From: CAZTDD01 sp964612675
GTDB taxonomy: Bacteria > Hinthialibacterota > Hinthialibacteria > Hinthialibacterales > JAKPRU01
DNA: 64,000 nt
Assembly: GCA_964612675.1 (NCBI GenBank)
Contig: CAZTDD010000001.1
Span: 186,001 to 250,000, forward strand
Reading direction: 5' to 3'
The position numbers were made by a program, and so were the translations under genes. Within the stretch, counting starts at the first letter, position 1, and the number at the start of each line of letters is the position of its first letter. Positions 50,951 to 60,282 of the stretch are shown piece by piece. The notes under the pieces are model-generated. The model was given only the letters and a program-made list of their open reading frames with translations, did not search any database and was not told the origin of the DNA.

Positions 50951-51702
50951 AAGAAGTTCCTCACTGACCCGACTCCTGTAAGCCGCCGCCCACCACAGTA
51001 TTCGAAATTCACTAGCCTCTCTGCGAGAGGCGGCAACAACGAAGATTACAGAACACAGCCGCTAACAGCTCTATTTTTGCAGCGATGCAGCCGGAAACAA
51101 GGCGTTGACCGGCACTCAATAGAATCATTGCCAAAACGAGCAATGTCAGGCGATGGGTTCGAATACTGGAAATCTCGCTACCGCACAAACATCGTTCGTC
51201 GGTATTATTTTGCACACTAAACATTCTAACAAACCCCCCTCCCCCTACAACCCTCCTTTCCAATTATCGGTAGGCTCACGCTTCGCTCCATCTTCGAACG
51301 ACTCCTGTCCCAGTCGCTACTCATTCCGCAGCCCGAATGGATGCTGTCGTGACCAGACACGGGCAAATTCAGCTTGACATATTATGCGACCTAAATATAA
51401 TAAAGTGAATGAAATTTGTTCACAAATCCCTCAAGGTTCACGAGACGCGAGATGAAGCCTTTCTATCGCAACAAGCTGAGTAGGTCAGCGTTTGACAGTG
51501 ACGGACAGCTGAGATTCCGCTCCTGTTGCAGGAGTCAAGCCTGCATATTGGAAGGTATACTGGACCCTGTAAGAATGACACACAGGAAGGAGTTCTTTCT
51601 TGTCCGAAAGAACTCGAACACCTAGCATCTGTGTAATAGACTGCTGGCCATCGCGTGAAGCGACAACCTCATAAAACAGAAAATATCTCGGAGGAAAAGA
51701 AA
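50951..51702. other. Intergenic region with promoter and long leader of sucrose operon
   Basis: A 752-base gap between divergent genes. It holds a hairpin GCCTCTC-TGC-GAGAGGC (51015-51031), a sigma-70-type promoter at 51374-51401, and a leader of about 300 bases with the hairpin CTCCTG-TTG-CAGGAG (51520-51534). Short open frames inside have no domain support. Confidence 0.55.
51374..51401 (+). promoter_or_regulatory. Strong sigma-70-type promoter
   Basis: TTGACA (51374-51379) and TATAAT (51396-51401), both full consensus hexamers, lie 16 bases apart. It reads into the sucrose-phosphate synthase gene, whose ATG is about 300 bases on, leaving a long untranslated leader that could be a control element. 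Confidence 0.8.
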
Positions 51703-54081
51703 ATGAGCGAAACGATTGAAGATCCTTTTCCACCTTCGCATACGGGTATCCAGACGAGCGGAATACACACGAAGGAAGATAAAGAAAAGAGGGACTCTTT
51801 TTTCTTTAACACGGACACCGGTTCCTCGGACGATACCCCTTCCCATTTCGACCCTTCGGCGAGCAAGCAAGAATCGTACGGTCTCACGTCGGAATCCTTG
51901 CAGGAAAACTCAGAAAAAGGGTCAAATAGTAAACAGCAAAATAAAGGACTTTATATCGCCATGTTTAGTATTCATGGCCTCATCCGTGGGAAAAACATGG
52001 AGCTCGGCAGGGATGCGGATACCGGCGGTCAGGTAAAATATGTCGTAGAACTCGCCAAAGCCCTCTCAGAAGAGCAGGAAGTGGATCGTGTAGATCTTTT
52101 CACTCGAAGAGTGGTGGATTCCAAAGTCGATTCCAGCTACGCCGCCCCGGAAGAAGAGATTTCTGAAAAGGCGCAAATTATTCGTTTATTATGCGGTCCT
52201 CGACGATATCTCCGCAAGGAAGTCTTGTGGCCCTATATGGATCAATTTGCGGATATGGTTCTGAAGCATTTCCGAAGAATCGGCAGGTTACCCGATTTCC
52301 TTCATGCCCACTATGCGGACGCGGGCTATGTGGGAACGAAACTTTCTCAACTGCTTGGAATTCCCTTGTTGTTCACAGGACACTCTTTAGGCAGAGTAAA
52401 GAAGCAGCGATTACTCGAGGGAGGATTAGCCGAGTCGAAAATCGTCCGACGGTACAACATCAATCAACGCATCGATGCGGAAGAAGAAACGCTGAGTACC
52501 GCGGTCATGGTGATCGCCAGTACAAACCAGGAAGTTGAAGAGCAATATAAGTTGTACGAGCGATATATACCCGAGCGGATGATCGTTATTCCACCGGGGA
52601 TCGACACGAAGCGGTTCCAGCCGCCCGAAGGATCTCCCTCGAATGAGCCTGCCGCGGAAAAATTATTCCGATTTGTGCGGGAACCGCAGAAACCCATGGT
52701 CTTACTTCTCTCCCGACCGGATGAACGAAAGAACATCACAACACTCATTCGAGCCTATGCGGAACATGAGGAACTGAGAAAACAAGCCAACCTCATTCTG
52801 ATTGCGGGCACACGAGACGACATCGAGAGTATGGAACACGGCCCGCAGGAAGTTTTGAAGAAAATCTTGTATTTGATCGACAAGTACGATTTGTACGGAT
52901 CCGTAGCCTACCCGAAACACCATCAGAGCGACGATATTCCCGTTTTCTACCAGATCGCCGCAAAAACCAAGGGCGTATTTGTAAATCCGGCGTTGACGGA
53001 ACCATTCGGTTTGACTCTGCTGGAAGCGGGAGCCAGTGGAATGCCTATAGTCGCAACCAACGACGGCGGCCCAAGAGACATTATCGACAATTGTCGACAT
53101 GGTATCTTGATCGATCCTTTGGATACCGAAGGAATTGCAGAGGCCATTTTTAATATCGTCAGTGATGAAGAAAAATGGAACGAATTGTCAGAAAACGGAA
53201 TTCGTGAAGTCCGGCGTCACTATTCCTGGTCGACCCATGTGAAGAATTACCTCAAACACGCTCGAAAATACGCGGGGCAGAAAGAGGAGCCTTTCTGGAT
53301 CACGTCCGGCAAGAGACTGATACGGTCGGATCGCCTGTTGATTACCGATATTGACAACACCTTGATCGGCGATCCGGATTCGCTGCCTGCGCTCGTCGAA
53401 CGACTCGATAATCGCGCCGATCATATCGGATTCGGCATCGCGACAGGTCGGCGACTCGACACCACGCTCGACGTGCTTCGCGACTGGGGAGTCCCGAAAC
53501 CGGACGTGCTGATCACGTGCGTGGGCACGGAACTTTATTACGGCAAAAAACTTCAGCGCGACAAGGATTGGGAAAAACATATCGATCACCGGTGGGATCC
53601 GGATCGGATCCGCAAATGTATCGATGCGATACCGGGCATGGTGCTGCAGCCTGAAGAAGATCAGAGAAGACACAAGATTAGTTATTTTGTCGATGAAAAG
53701 AAATGGCCCGGTAAACGAAAACTCCTTCGCCATGTACGCGAGAACAGATTACCGGTCCGGGTAATCTATTCTCATCAGCAATTCTGTGATTTCCTACCCC
53801 AGAGGGCATCGAAAGGGCTCGCGATCTGGTATCTGGCTAACAAATGGGGGATACCCATGCACAGTTTTCTGATCGCGGGAGACTCCGGGAACGACGAAGA
53901 GATGCTTAATCCTCCCGTGCAGGGCGTTGTAGTCGGGAATTATAGCAAGGAGCTCGAACCCCTGCGCAAAAGGCCGAACACTTATTTCGCGGAGGCCGCC
54001 TATGCGGCCGGGATCCTTGAGGGGATCGAGTATTACAGATTCTTTGAGGCAGAAACTTTTCCTGACAGTGATGTAGCATAA
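51703..54081 (+). CDS. Bifunctional sucrose-phosphate synthase / sucrose-phosphate phosphatase
   Basis: A 792-residue cytoplasmic enzyme. After a polar N-terminus (about 1-80) the GT4 glycosyltransferase part begins with FSIHGLIRGKNMELGRDADT and GGQVKYVVELAKAL (about 87-120) and carries ALTEPFGLTLLEAGASGMPI and VATNDGGPRDI near residues 430-460. From about 540 a HAD phosphatase domain starts at LLITDIDNTLIGDPD, with GIATGRR, KGLAIWYLANK and the metal site IAGDSGNDEEML. It should join UDP-glucose and fructose-6-phosphate to sucrose-6-phosphate and then remove the phosphate. The ATG at 51703 has GGAGG eight bases upstream; an upstream start at 51655 is less likely. The sucrose synthase gene begins on its last base, so the two are coupled. 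Confidence 0.92.
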   Translation: MSETIEDPFPPSHTGIQTSGIHTKEDKEKRDSFFFNTDTGSSDDTPSHFDPSASKQESYGLTSESLQENSEKGSNSKQQNKGLYIAMFSIHGLIRGKNMELGRDADTGGQVKYVVELAKALSEEQEVDRVDLFTRRVVDSKVDSSYAAPEEEISEKAQIIRLLCGPRRYLRKEVLWPYMDQFADMVLKHFRRIGRLPDFLHAHYADAGYVGTKLSQLLGIPLLFTGHSLGRVKKQRLLEGGLAESKIVRRYNINQRIDAEEETLSTAVMVIASTNQEVEEQYKLYERYIPERMIVIPPGIDTKRFQPPEGSPSNEPAAEKLFRFVREPQKPMVLLLSRPDERKNITTLIRAYAEHEELRKQANLILIAGTRDDIESMEHGPQEVLKKILYLIDKYDLYGSVAYPKHHQSDDIPVFYQIAAKTKGVFVNPALTEPFGLTLLEAGASGMPIVATNDGGPRDIIDNCRHGILIDPLDTEGIAEAIFNIVSDEEKWNELSENGIREVRRHYSWSTHVKNYLKHARKYAGQKEEPFWITSGKRLIRSDRLLITDIDNTLIGDPDSLPALVERLDNRADHIGFGIATGRRLDTTLDVLRDWGVPKPDVLITCVGTELYYGKKLQRDKDWEKHIDHRWDPDRIRKCIDAIPGMVLQPEEDQRRHKISYFVDEKKWPGKRKLLRHVRENRLPVRVIYSHQQFCDFLPQRASKGLAIWYLANKWGIPMHSFLIAGDSGNDEEMLNPPVQGVVVGNYSKELEPLRKRPNTYFAEAAYAAGILEGIEYYRFFEAETFPDSDVA

Positions 54082-56462
54082 TGTATAACCTTAAGGTATT
54101 CATCGAAGATAAAAGGAATATCGTATATGGCTTCCTGCATCGATTGACCACGAGTGACCGCTCGTTCCTGCTTCGATCGGACATCATCGATGAATTCGAA
54201 GCGTTCTGCGAAAACGATGAAAACAAAGAACTTTGCGGAGGGCCTTTTGAACGTCTGATATACCAGACGCAGGAGGTCTTGATCCAACGTCCGTGGGTTT
54301 GGTTTGCATGCCGGGCACGGATCGCTCGGTGGACGTATCTGCAATTTCATGGTGAAAATATTTATTTCGAGGAGAAGGATGTATCAGAATTCCTTCATGT
54401 AAAAGAGCAGACAGTCCGCCCGGGTACCGATAACGCCATTTGGCCGGTTGAAATCGATCTGTCCCCGTTCAATCGCGAGTTTCCTCGTCCGAAAGAACCA
54501 CGATCCATTGGCAAAGGTGTCGAGTTTCTGAATCGGCATTTGTCCAGTCGTCTTTTCAACGCGTTGGGAGACGGCGACCGAGGCCTGGTGGATTTCCTTC
54601 GCGTCCATGAATGCCATGGCCAGCAATTGATGCTGAACGACCGTGTTCGCACCGTTTCCGATCTCCGCGAGGCCCTGACAAGGGCTCAGGATTTTCTCCT
54701 CACCTTGGACAGCGAAACGCTCTGGTCCGATATCGCTTCCGTGATGCAGGAACACGGGTTCGAGTTGGGATGGGGACGAACCGTGTTACAGGCTGCAGAA
54801 ACAATGTCTGTGTTGAGCGATGTATTGGAGGCCCCGGATCACGACAACCTGGCACGGTTCCTGGGCCGAGTTCCTATGATCTTCAACGTGGCCATTTTCT
54901 CTCCCCATGGCTACTTCGCCCAGTCCGACGTGCTTGGATTGCCCGATACCGGCGGACAGGTCATTTACATCCTGGATCAGGTCCGGTTTCTTGAGCGAGA
55001 AATGCAGAGACGGTTATACGATCAAGGACTGGATATTGAAACAAAGATCCTAGTCATCACGCGTTTGATCCCGGAAGCCGGCAACACAACCTGTAATCAA
55101 CCCGTCGAATCGATTTTCGGAACGGAGTATGCCAAGATCCTTCGAGTCCCGTTTCGAAACCAGGAAGGACAGATTCTTCCTCACTGGGTATCGCGGTTCG
55201 AAGTGTGGCCCTATCTGGAACGTTTCGCGCTCGAGGCGGAACAGGCACTCCTTGCGGAAATCGGGGGCCGCCCCGATCTGATTATCGGTAATTACTCCGA
55301 CGGCAATCTCGTGGCGACGCTTCTGGCGGAGCGGTTGCGAGTCACTCAATGCAATATCGCGCACGCTCTGGAAAAAACAAAGTACCTTTTCTCCGATCTG
55401 TACTGGCAGGAGAATGACGAACGCTATCACTTCTCGTGTCAGTTTACGGCGGATTTTATCGCGATGAATTCTGCGGATTTCATTATTACGAGTACTTTTC
55501 AAGAGATCGCCGGAGAACGCGATAGCGTCGGTCAATATGAAAGTTATTCCGCCTATACCATGCCTGGACTCTATCGAGTGAGTCAGGGAGTCGATGTCTT
55601 CGATCCCAAATTCAATATCGTCTCTCCTGGAGCCGACCCAGACGTCTATTTCCCCTATACGGACGCAGATCGTCGGCTTACGCAGCTTCACGACGAGATT
55701 GAGTATCTCCTATACGGACCTCCCTCCGACTCGACGCGGGGGCATTTAGCGGAACGAGAGAAGCCTCTTCTTTTCAGCATGGCGCGCCTCGATCGCATTA
55801 AGAATTTGAGCGGCCTGGTCGAATGGTACGGCGAGCACGAACCGCTTCGTGAAGAGGCAAACCTCGTAATTGTCGGGGGTCATGTGAATGTTGCCGACTC
55901 GAGGGACGCGGAGGAACAGGAACAAATCCAACGCGTTCATCATCTCTTCGATCATTACGGTTTGGACGCCCAGGTTCGATGGCTCGGCATGCACCTTGAT
56001 AAAAACGTCGGTGGCGAGCTCTACCGAGTGATAGCCGACAAACGCGGGGCGTTCGTTCAACCCGCTCTTTTCGAGGCGTTTGGATTGACCGTTATTGAAG
56101 CGATGTCTTCGGGCCTACCGACCTTTGCGACATGCTACGGCGGGCCCTTGGAGATTATCGAGAACGGCGTGTCCGGCTATAACATCAACCCCAACCACGG
56201 CCGGGAAGCCGCTGAAAGAATGGCCGAGTTCTTCCAATCCTGCCGGAGCGATCCTACAAACTGGGACAGAATCTCCCAGGCCTCCATTCGTCGCGTAGAG
56301 ACGAGATACAGCTGGGGGCTGTATGCAAGCAAGCTGATGTCGTTGGCGCGCATTTACGGATTCTGGAAATACGTCACGAATTTGGAACGCGAAGAAACAA
56401 GGCGTTATCTTCAGATGTTCTACGCCCTCATGTATCGCCGGTTGGCGGAAAGCGTCGCCTAA
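54081..56462 (+). CDS. Sucrose synthase
   Basis: A 793-residue GT4 enzyme of the sucrose synthase family; length and order match plant and cyanobacterial enzymes. The N-terminal regulatory part covers about residues 1-260. The glycosyltransferase core carries SPHGYFAQSDVLGLPDTGGQ (about 275-295), GADPDVYFPYTD (about 515), and in the second Rossmann domain PALFEAFGLTVIEAMSSGLP then TFATCYGGPLEII (about 658-695). Its reversible reaction makes UDP-glucose and fructose from sucrose. The ATG overlaps the stop of the synthase/phosphatase gene by one base. Together they form a module to make sucrose and to return it to UDP-glucose. Confidence 0.93.
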   Translation: MYNLKVFIEDKRNIVYGFLHRLTTSDRSFLLRSDIIDEFEAFCENDENKELCGGPFERLIYQTQEVLIQRPWVWFACRARIARWTYLQFHGENIYFEEKDVSEFLHVKEQTVRPGTDNAIWPVEIDLSPFNREFPRPKEPRSIGKGVEFLNRHLSSRLFNALGDGDRGLVDFLRVHECHGQQLMLNDRVRTVSDLREALTRAQDFLLTLDSETLWSDIASVMQEHGFELGWGRTVLQAAETMSVLSDVLEAPDHDNLARFLGRVPMIFNVAIFSPHGYFAQSDVLGLPDTGGQVIYILDQVRFLEREMQRRLYDQGLDIETKILVITRLIPEAGNTTCNQPVESIFGTEYAKILRVPFRNQEGQILPHWVSRFEVWPYLERFALEAEQALLAEIGGRPDLIIGNYSDGNLVATLLAERLRVTQCNIAHALEKTKYLFSDLYWQENDERYHFSCQFTADFIAMNSADFIITSTFQEIAGERDSVGQYESYSAYTMPGLYRVSQGVDVFDPKFNIVSPGADPDVYFPYTDADRRLTQLHDEIEYLLYGPPSDSTRGHLAEREKPLLFSMARLDRIKNLSGLVEWYGEHEPLREEANLVIVGGHVNVADSRDAEEQEQIQRVHHLFDHYGLDAQVRWLGMHLDKNVGGELYRVIADKRGAFVQPALFEAFGLTVIEAMSSGLPTFATCYGGPLEIIENGVSGYNINPNHGREAAERMAEFFQSCRSDPTNWDRISQASIRRVETRYSWGLYASKLMSLARIYGFWKYVTNLEREETRRYLQMFYALMYRRLAESVA

Positions 56463-56904
56463 CCACGTTCCACATCTGCGCAGCGAAAGGTCTCTTTGCC
56501 GATGGAGAAGTACAGCGGCTTTTTTGCGAGATTCATCTGTCTCTTCGAGGTGTGTGTTCCAGTCTCTACACTCTCGCCTTGTCCACCGGCACACTGAATT
56601 CCTGCGTTAAGTAAATCGTCGTCACAAACTGAGTGAACGACAACGTAACAGCAACAACTCCGCAATCTGTTCGCGCATGGTAACACTATGAATGAGAGAC
56701 GATGTTTCAATCGTAGACTCTGTTTGGTAGACTATACGAGGACGTTGTTTACTCGAAAGAGAGGAGTCCAGTTCGCCTCTTAAGGCGCGTCTGCCGTTGA
56801 TATCATGGAACACGCTTAAGTCGCCTGTGCAAAAACGAACCAGAAGGAATAAATGTGACATAGGATCTTCTGCGTTGATTTCGAAAACACACGGGAGAAA
56901 CAAA
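56463..56904. other. Intergenic region of about 440 bases, no gene seen
   Basis: No frame with domain support was seen. GCCG and CGGC flank a short stretch followed by TTTTTT (near 56500-56526), a possible weak stop for the sucrose operon. GTAGACT occurs twice (56713-56735), which may mark a regulator site for the oxidoreductase gene. Confidence 0.35.
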
Positions 56905-57957
56905 ATGAACGATAAACTACGATGGGGCATAATGGGAACCGGCCATATCGCCGGCGTATTCGCGGAAGACATGGCGGAATCCGAAACCGCCACGGTGCTT
57001 GCGATTGGAAGCCGCTCTCAAGACACTGCAGATCGATTCGGAAACCAATACGGCATTGAGCGGCGCTATTCGGATTACGACAGTTTTCTACAGGATCCCG
57101 ATGTAGACATCGTCTACATAACAACGCCTCACCCAATGCACGAAAAATGGGCGATTCGCGCCGCTGAGGAAAAGAAACACATTCTCTGCGAAAAACCGCT
57201 GGCAATGAACTTCAAACAAGCAAAAAGAATTATCGATGCCGTACGAACTCATGACGTCTTTCTGATGGAAGCGTTCATGTACCGTTGTCATGAACAGACC
57301 CGGAGAATTATAGAACTCATCCAGTCAAAGAACATCGGCGAGGTTCGTATCATTCAGGCCGCCTTCTGTTTTCGTCATCCGTACGATCTGGAACATCGCG
57401 TCTTGAATGCGGACTTGGGAGGAGGAGGTATTCTGGACGTCGGCTGTTATCCGGTCTCGATGAGCAGGCTTATAGCAGGTGTTGCGACGGGAACCGATTT
57501 TGCCGATCCGATCTCATTTTCCGCAGAGGGGCACATCGGAGACGCCAGCCGCGTCGATGAATACACCGTGGCAATCGCCAAATTTCCCGGCGACGTTCTC
57601 GCTCAACTCGCCTGCGGCGTTCAGGTTGAGCAGGAAAACGTCGTACGTATTTTCGGTACGGAAGGGTCGTTGTACATCCCTCAACCTTGGCAGCCGGGCC
57701 GCGATCGAAAACCAGCCTTTCTCTATTTGACGCAACGTGGAAAGAGCCAGGTTGAAGAGATCCAGGTCGACAGCGAGAAGGGGTTATGGGCTATTGAGGC
57801 CGACCTTGTCGCGCAGCATATCCAGGAACGCCAGGTCCCGCCTCCCGCGATGAGTTGGGAAGATACGCTTGGCAATATGCGAACGCTCGACCTGTGGCGA
57901 AGTTCAATTCACATGACCTATGATTTTGAGGACCGGGATAATCTGGAAAGTAGTTAG
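56905..57957 (+). CDS. Gfo/Idh/MocA family oxidoreductase
   Basis: A 350-residue NAD(P)-dependent oxidoreductase. The start at 56905 (MNDKLRWGIMGTGHIAGVFA) has GGGAGA upstream; the open frame further up is not the start. The N-terminal Rossmann fold has GTGHIA and ends with the signature CEKPLAMN. The C-terminal alpha/beta domain has FMYRCHEQTRRIIELIQ and GGGGILDVGCYPVSMSRLI. Members oxidise or reduce sugars, inositols or sugar acids; this one resembles trans-1,2-dihydrobenzene-1,2-diol dehydrogenase-like bacterial members, but its substrate is unknown. It is a single gene between the sucrose module and the ABC1 gene. Confidence 0.9.
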   Translation: MNDKLRWGIMGTGHIAGVFAEDMAESETATVLAIGSRSQDTADRFGNQYGIERRYSDYDSFLQDPDVDIVYITTPHPMHEKWAIRAAEEKKHILCEKPLAMNFKQAKRIIDAVRTHDVFLMEAFMYRCHEQTRRIIELIQSKNIGEVRIIQAAFCFRHPYDLEHRVLNADLGGGGILDVGCYPVSMSRLIAGVATGTDFADPISFSAEGHIGDASRVDEYTVAIAKFPGDVLAQLACGVQVEQENVVRIFGTEGSLYIPQPWQPGRDRKPAFLYLTQRGKSQVEEIQVDSEKGLWAIEADLVAQHIQERQVPPPAMSWEDTLGNMRTLDLWRSSIHMTYDFEDRDNLESS

Positions 57958-57968
57958 TTCGAACACAG

Positions 57969-58001
57969 TCGATAGAGTTCGATTTTCTGTCCGGCTATCG
58001 A
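57969..58001. repeat. Inverted repeat with seven-base arms
   Basis: TCGATAG (57969-57975) and CTATCGA (57995-58001) around a 19-base loop, between the oxidoreductase and ABC1 genes. No T-run follows. It may be an operator or a weak stop. Confidence 0.4.
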
Positions 58002-58065
58002 TTATTGGAGACAGGATTTCGCCGGAGAAAAGGCGCATGCAGCATCAGAGAAGACCGAGGTGGAA

Positions 58066-59733
58066 ATGAAGTTCTCAATACTTAAAGAACATGTTGGACG
58101 GTACAAGGAAGTATTTCGTCTTTTATTAAAATACGGTTTATCGGATCTTGTCCGCCGATCCGCACTGGCGGATATGCTGAGAGACGAAGAGAGCGCAATT
58201 GAAGAAACAGAGTCAAAAGCCGAAGAACTCCCTTCCGACCTCGAAAAACTTGGACCGACATTTATCAAGCTGGGACAGTTTTTGTCAACATTTACCGATG
58301 CATTACCGACCCCGTATCAAGAAGCGTTGACCCGGCTGCAGGATCAAGTGGCGCCGTTCGACTTCGAGGAAGTCGAACGCATCGTGTCGGCCGATCTCGG
58401 CGTGCGTCTCTCCAAGGCGTTTTCCGAATTCGACCCTAAGCCTCTATCGGCGGCTTCCATCGCACAGGTCCATCGGGCCGTTTTGCGGGATGGGAAGGAA
58501 GTGGCCGTTAAGGTTCAAAGACCGCAAATTCGTCAGATGATACTGACCGACATGGAGGTCATCCGCTACATCGCGGAACTGTTGGACAGTCACACCCGCG
58601 CGGGAAGACACCGCCGGTATAGTTCGCTGGCGGAAGATTTTCGAAGAACAATCCTTCGAGAATTGGACTTCAAAATGGAGGCGCGCAATTTACGCCGATT
58701 CGCGAAGAATCTGGCGCATTTCCCACATGTCCGCGTACCACGACATTATCATGATTTTACGGGGCCGCGAGTCCTCACTATGGAATATATCAAAGGAAAG
58801 AGGATCTCCACTCTCAGTCCCCTTCCTCAGGATAAAATCGATCGTGAAGAGCTCGCGAACGAACTGCTGCGCGCCTATTTAAAACAAATCGTGCTGGATG
58901 GTTTCTTCCACGCCGATCCACATCCCGGAAATATATTGATTACAGAAGAGGGCGAAGTTGCCCTGTTGGACCTCGGCATTGTCGGGTATGTCTCGGAAGA
59001 TCTCAAGGACTCGCTTCTGAAAATCATTGTAGCGGTCAGCGAAAACGACGGAGACAAAGTCGTAAATCAGGCGATGCGCATCTCGGAGAAATGCGATGAT
59101 TGCAACGAACCGCGCTTCCGACGTGAGATCAACGAATTTGTTGCGGAGCAACAAAACCGCACTGCTGCAGACTACAACATGGGACGGGTTATGCTGGATG
59201 TCGCCAAGGCGTCTCGTAGAAACGGTTTTATCATTCCGACAGAGTTGACAGTTCTAGGGAAAACCCTGCTCATGTTGGATCAAATCGGGCACCAACTGGC
59301 TCCCCGCTTCGACCCGAATGCCTCGATTCGGAAGAACGCCGTATCTCTTCTCCAGCAGCGCATGACAAGAACAATCTCGTTCGGCACGTTCATGAATTCC
59401 TTGATGGAAACCAAGGAATTCTTGACAAAAATGCCGGAACGGGCGAATCGTCTTCTTGAGACTCTGCTCAATAACGAGGTCTCGATACGCGTCGATGCCA
59501 TCGACGAGAGACTTCTCATCGCCGGTTTTCAGAAAATCGCCAATCGCATAACCATGGGATTGATTCTAGCCGCGCTGATCGTCGGCGCCGCCCTTCTCAT
59601 GCGGGTCGAGACCGATTTCACAATTCTCGGTTATCCTGCAATCGCGATCCTTTTGTTCCTGATCGCCGCGTTCGGCGGTATCGCGTTGATACTGAAAATA
59701 TTGCTGACTGACGAACGAACGAGAAGGCGGTAG
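58066..59733 (+). CDS. ABC1/UbiB-family atypical kinase-like membrane protein
   Basis: A 555-residue protein of the ABC1/AarF/UbiB family. The start at 58066 has GAGG five bases upstream; a GTG at 58060 is possible. Family motifs are the KxGQ-type segment FIKLGQFLSTFTDALP (about residues 65-82), the Ala-rich nucleotide loop ASIAQVHRAVL, the invariant Lys in VAVKVQRP, ELDFKMEARNL, and the metal site HADPHPGNILI with LDLGIVG. Two C-terminal helices (about 490-510 and 518-540) anchor it in the membrane. Members support ubiquinone or other isoprenoid-lipid synthesis through ATPase activity. No quinone biosynthesis gene is adjacent. The small membrane protein follows with a 30-base gap. Confidence 0.92.
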   Translation: MKFSILKEHVGRYKEVFRLLLKYGLSDLVRRSALADMLRDEESAIEETESKAEELPSDLEKLGPTFIKLGQFLSTFTDALPTPYQEALTRLQDQVAPFDFEEVERIVSADLGVRLSKAFSEFDPKPLSAASIAQVHRAVLRDGKEVAVKVQRPQIRQMILTDMEVIRYIAELLDSHTRAGRHRRYSSLAEDFRRTILRELDFKMEARNLRRFAKNLAHFPHVRVPRHYHDFTGPRVLTMEYIKGKRISTLSPLPQDKIDREELANELLRAYLKQIVLDGFFHADPHPGNILITEEGEVALLDLGIVGYVSEDLKDSLLKIIVAVSENDGDKVVNQAMRISEKCDDCNEPRFRREINEFVAEQQNRTAADYNMGRVMLDVAKASRRNGFIIPTELTVLGKTLLMLDQIGHQLAPRFDPNASIRKNAVSLLQQRMTRTISFGTFMNSLMETKEFLTKMPERANRLLETLLNNEVSIRVDAIDERLLIAGFQKIANRITMGLILAALIVGAALLMRVETDFTILGYPAIAILLFLIAAFGGIALILKILLTDERTRRR

Positions 59734-59763
59734 GTTCGAAGGTTCTTTTTGGAGGTGTGATAG

Positions 59764-60165
59764 ATGCTGTTCACAGAACTTTTTTCCGCGCTTTTGGTCG
59801 CTGTTGTTCTGAGTACGATTCTGGGTATCGTTTTGGGATGGGGACAACCTCTACGGGAAGGCGCCTGGGCGGGCGTGACGTTTTCATTCCTCCTTCTATT
59901 CCTGACTGCCTGGGCGGCGGGCGTCTGGCTCCGTCCGATCGGAGAACGCGTCGGCGATTCCCATTGGTTTCCGTTCATTGCGGTCGGTGTAATCATGGTT
60001 TTAGCGCTGGCCGCATTGATCCCGTCACGAACACCGCGATCCCCGCGTGAGGCCGTACAGGAGGCGCGCAAAGAAGTGGCGTTGGAGGCGCTGTTTCGTG
60101 GAACGTCATGGGTCCTTGCTGTAGCGCTTCTTGTTGCCATCGTCTCGCATTATCTGCTTCATTAG
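59764..60165 (+). CDS. Small multi-pass membrane protein, unknown
   Basis: A 133-residue protein with four hydrophobic segments (about 3-25, 36-55, 69-86 and 109-131) and a charged loop (SRTPRSPREAVQEARKEVAL) before the last. No family is recognised. GGAGGTGT lies before the ATG. Its position 30 bases after the ABC1-type gene suggests co-expression. Confidence 0.65.
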   Translation: MLFTELFSALLVAVVLSTILGIVLGWGQPLREGAWAGVTFSFLLLFLTAWAAGVWLRPIGERVGDSHWFPFIAVGVIMVLALAALIPSRTPRSPREAVQEARKEVALEALFRGTSWVLAVALLVAIVSHYLLH

Positions 60166-60282
60166 GGATCGTATGAATTCTCTGACTTCTGCAGAGTGCG
60201 TCCAAAGATCACAACCCAGGTTTCATGCGATTCTCTCTATCTGGGCCGATCACGGAATAGTGGAATAACAAGCGAGGTTATC

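Noticed and set aside
51150..51175. tRNA-like GGTTCGAAT
   Set aside because: The T-loop motif is present, but no five-base stem encloses it and no acceptor or anticodon arm fits.
51012..51263. - strand open frame of 83 codons with a hydrophobic stretch
   Set aside because: It begins in a G-run without a proper ribosome site and contains a hairpin; the hydrophobic part could be chance, so I could not support it as a gene.
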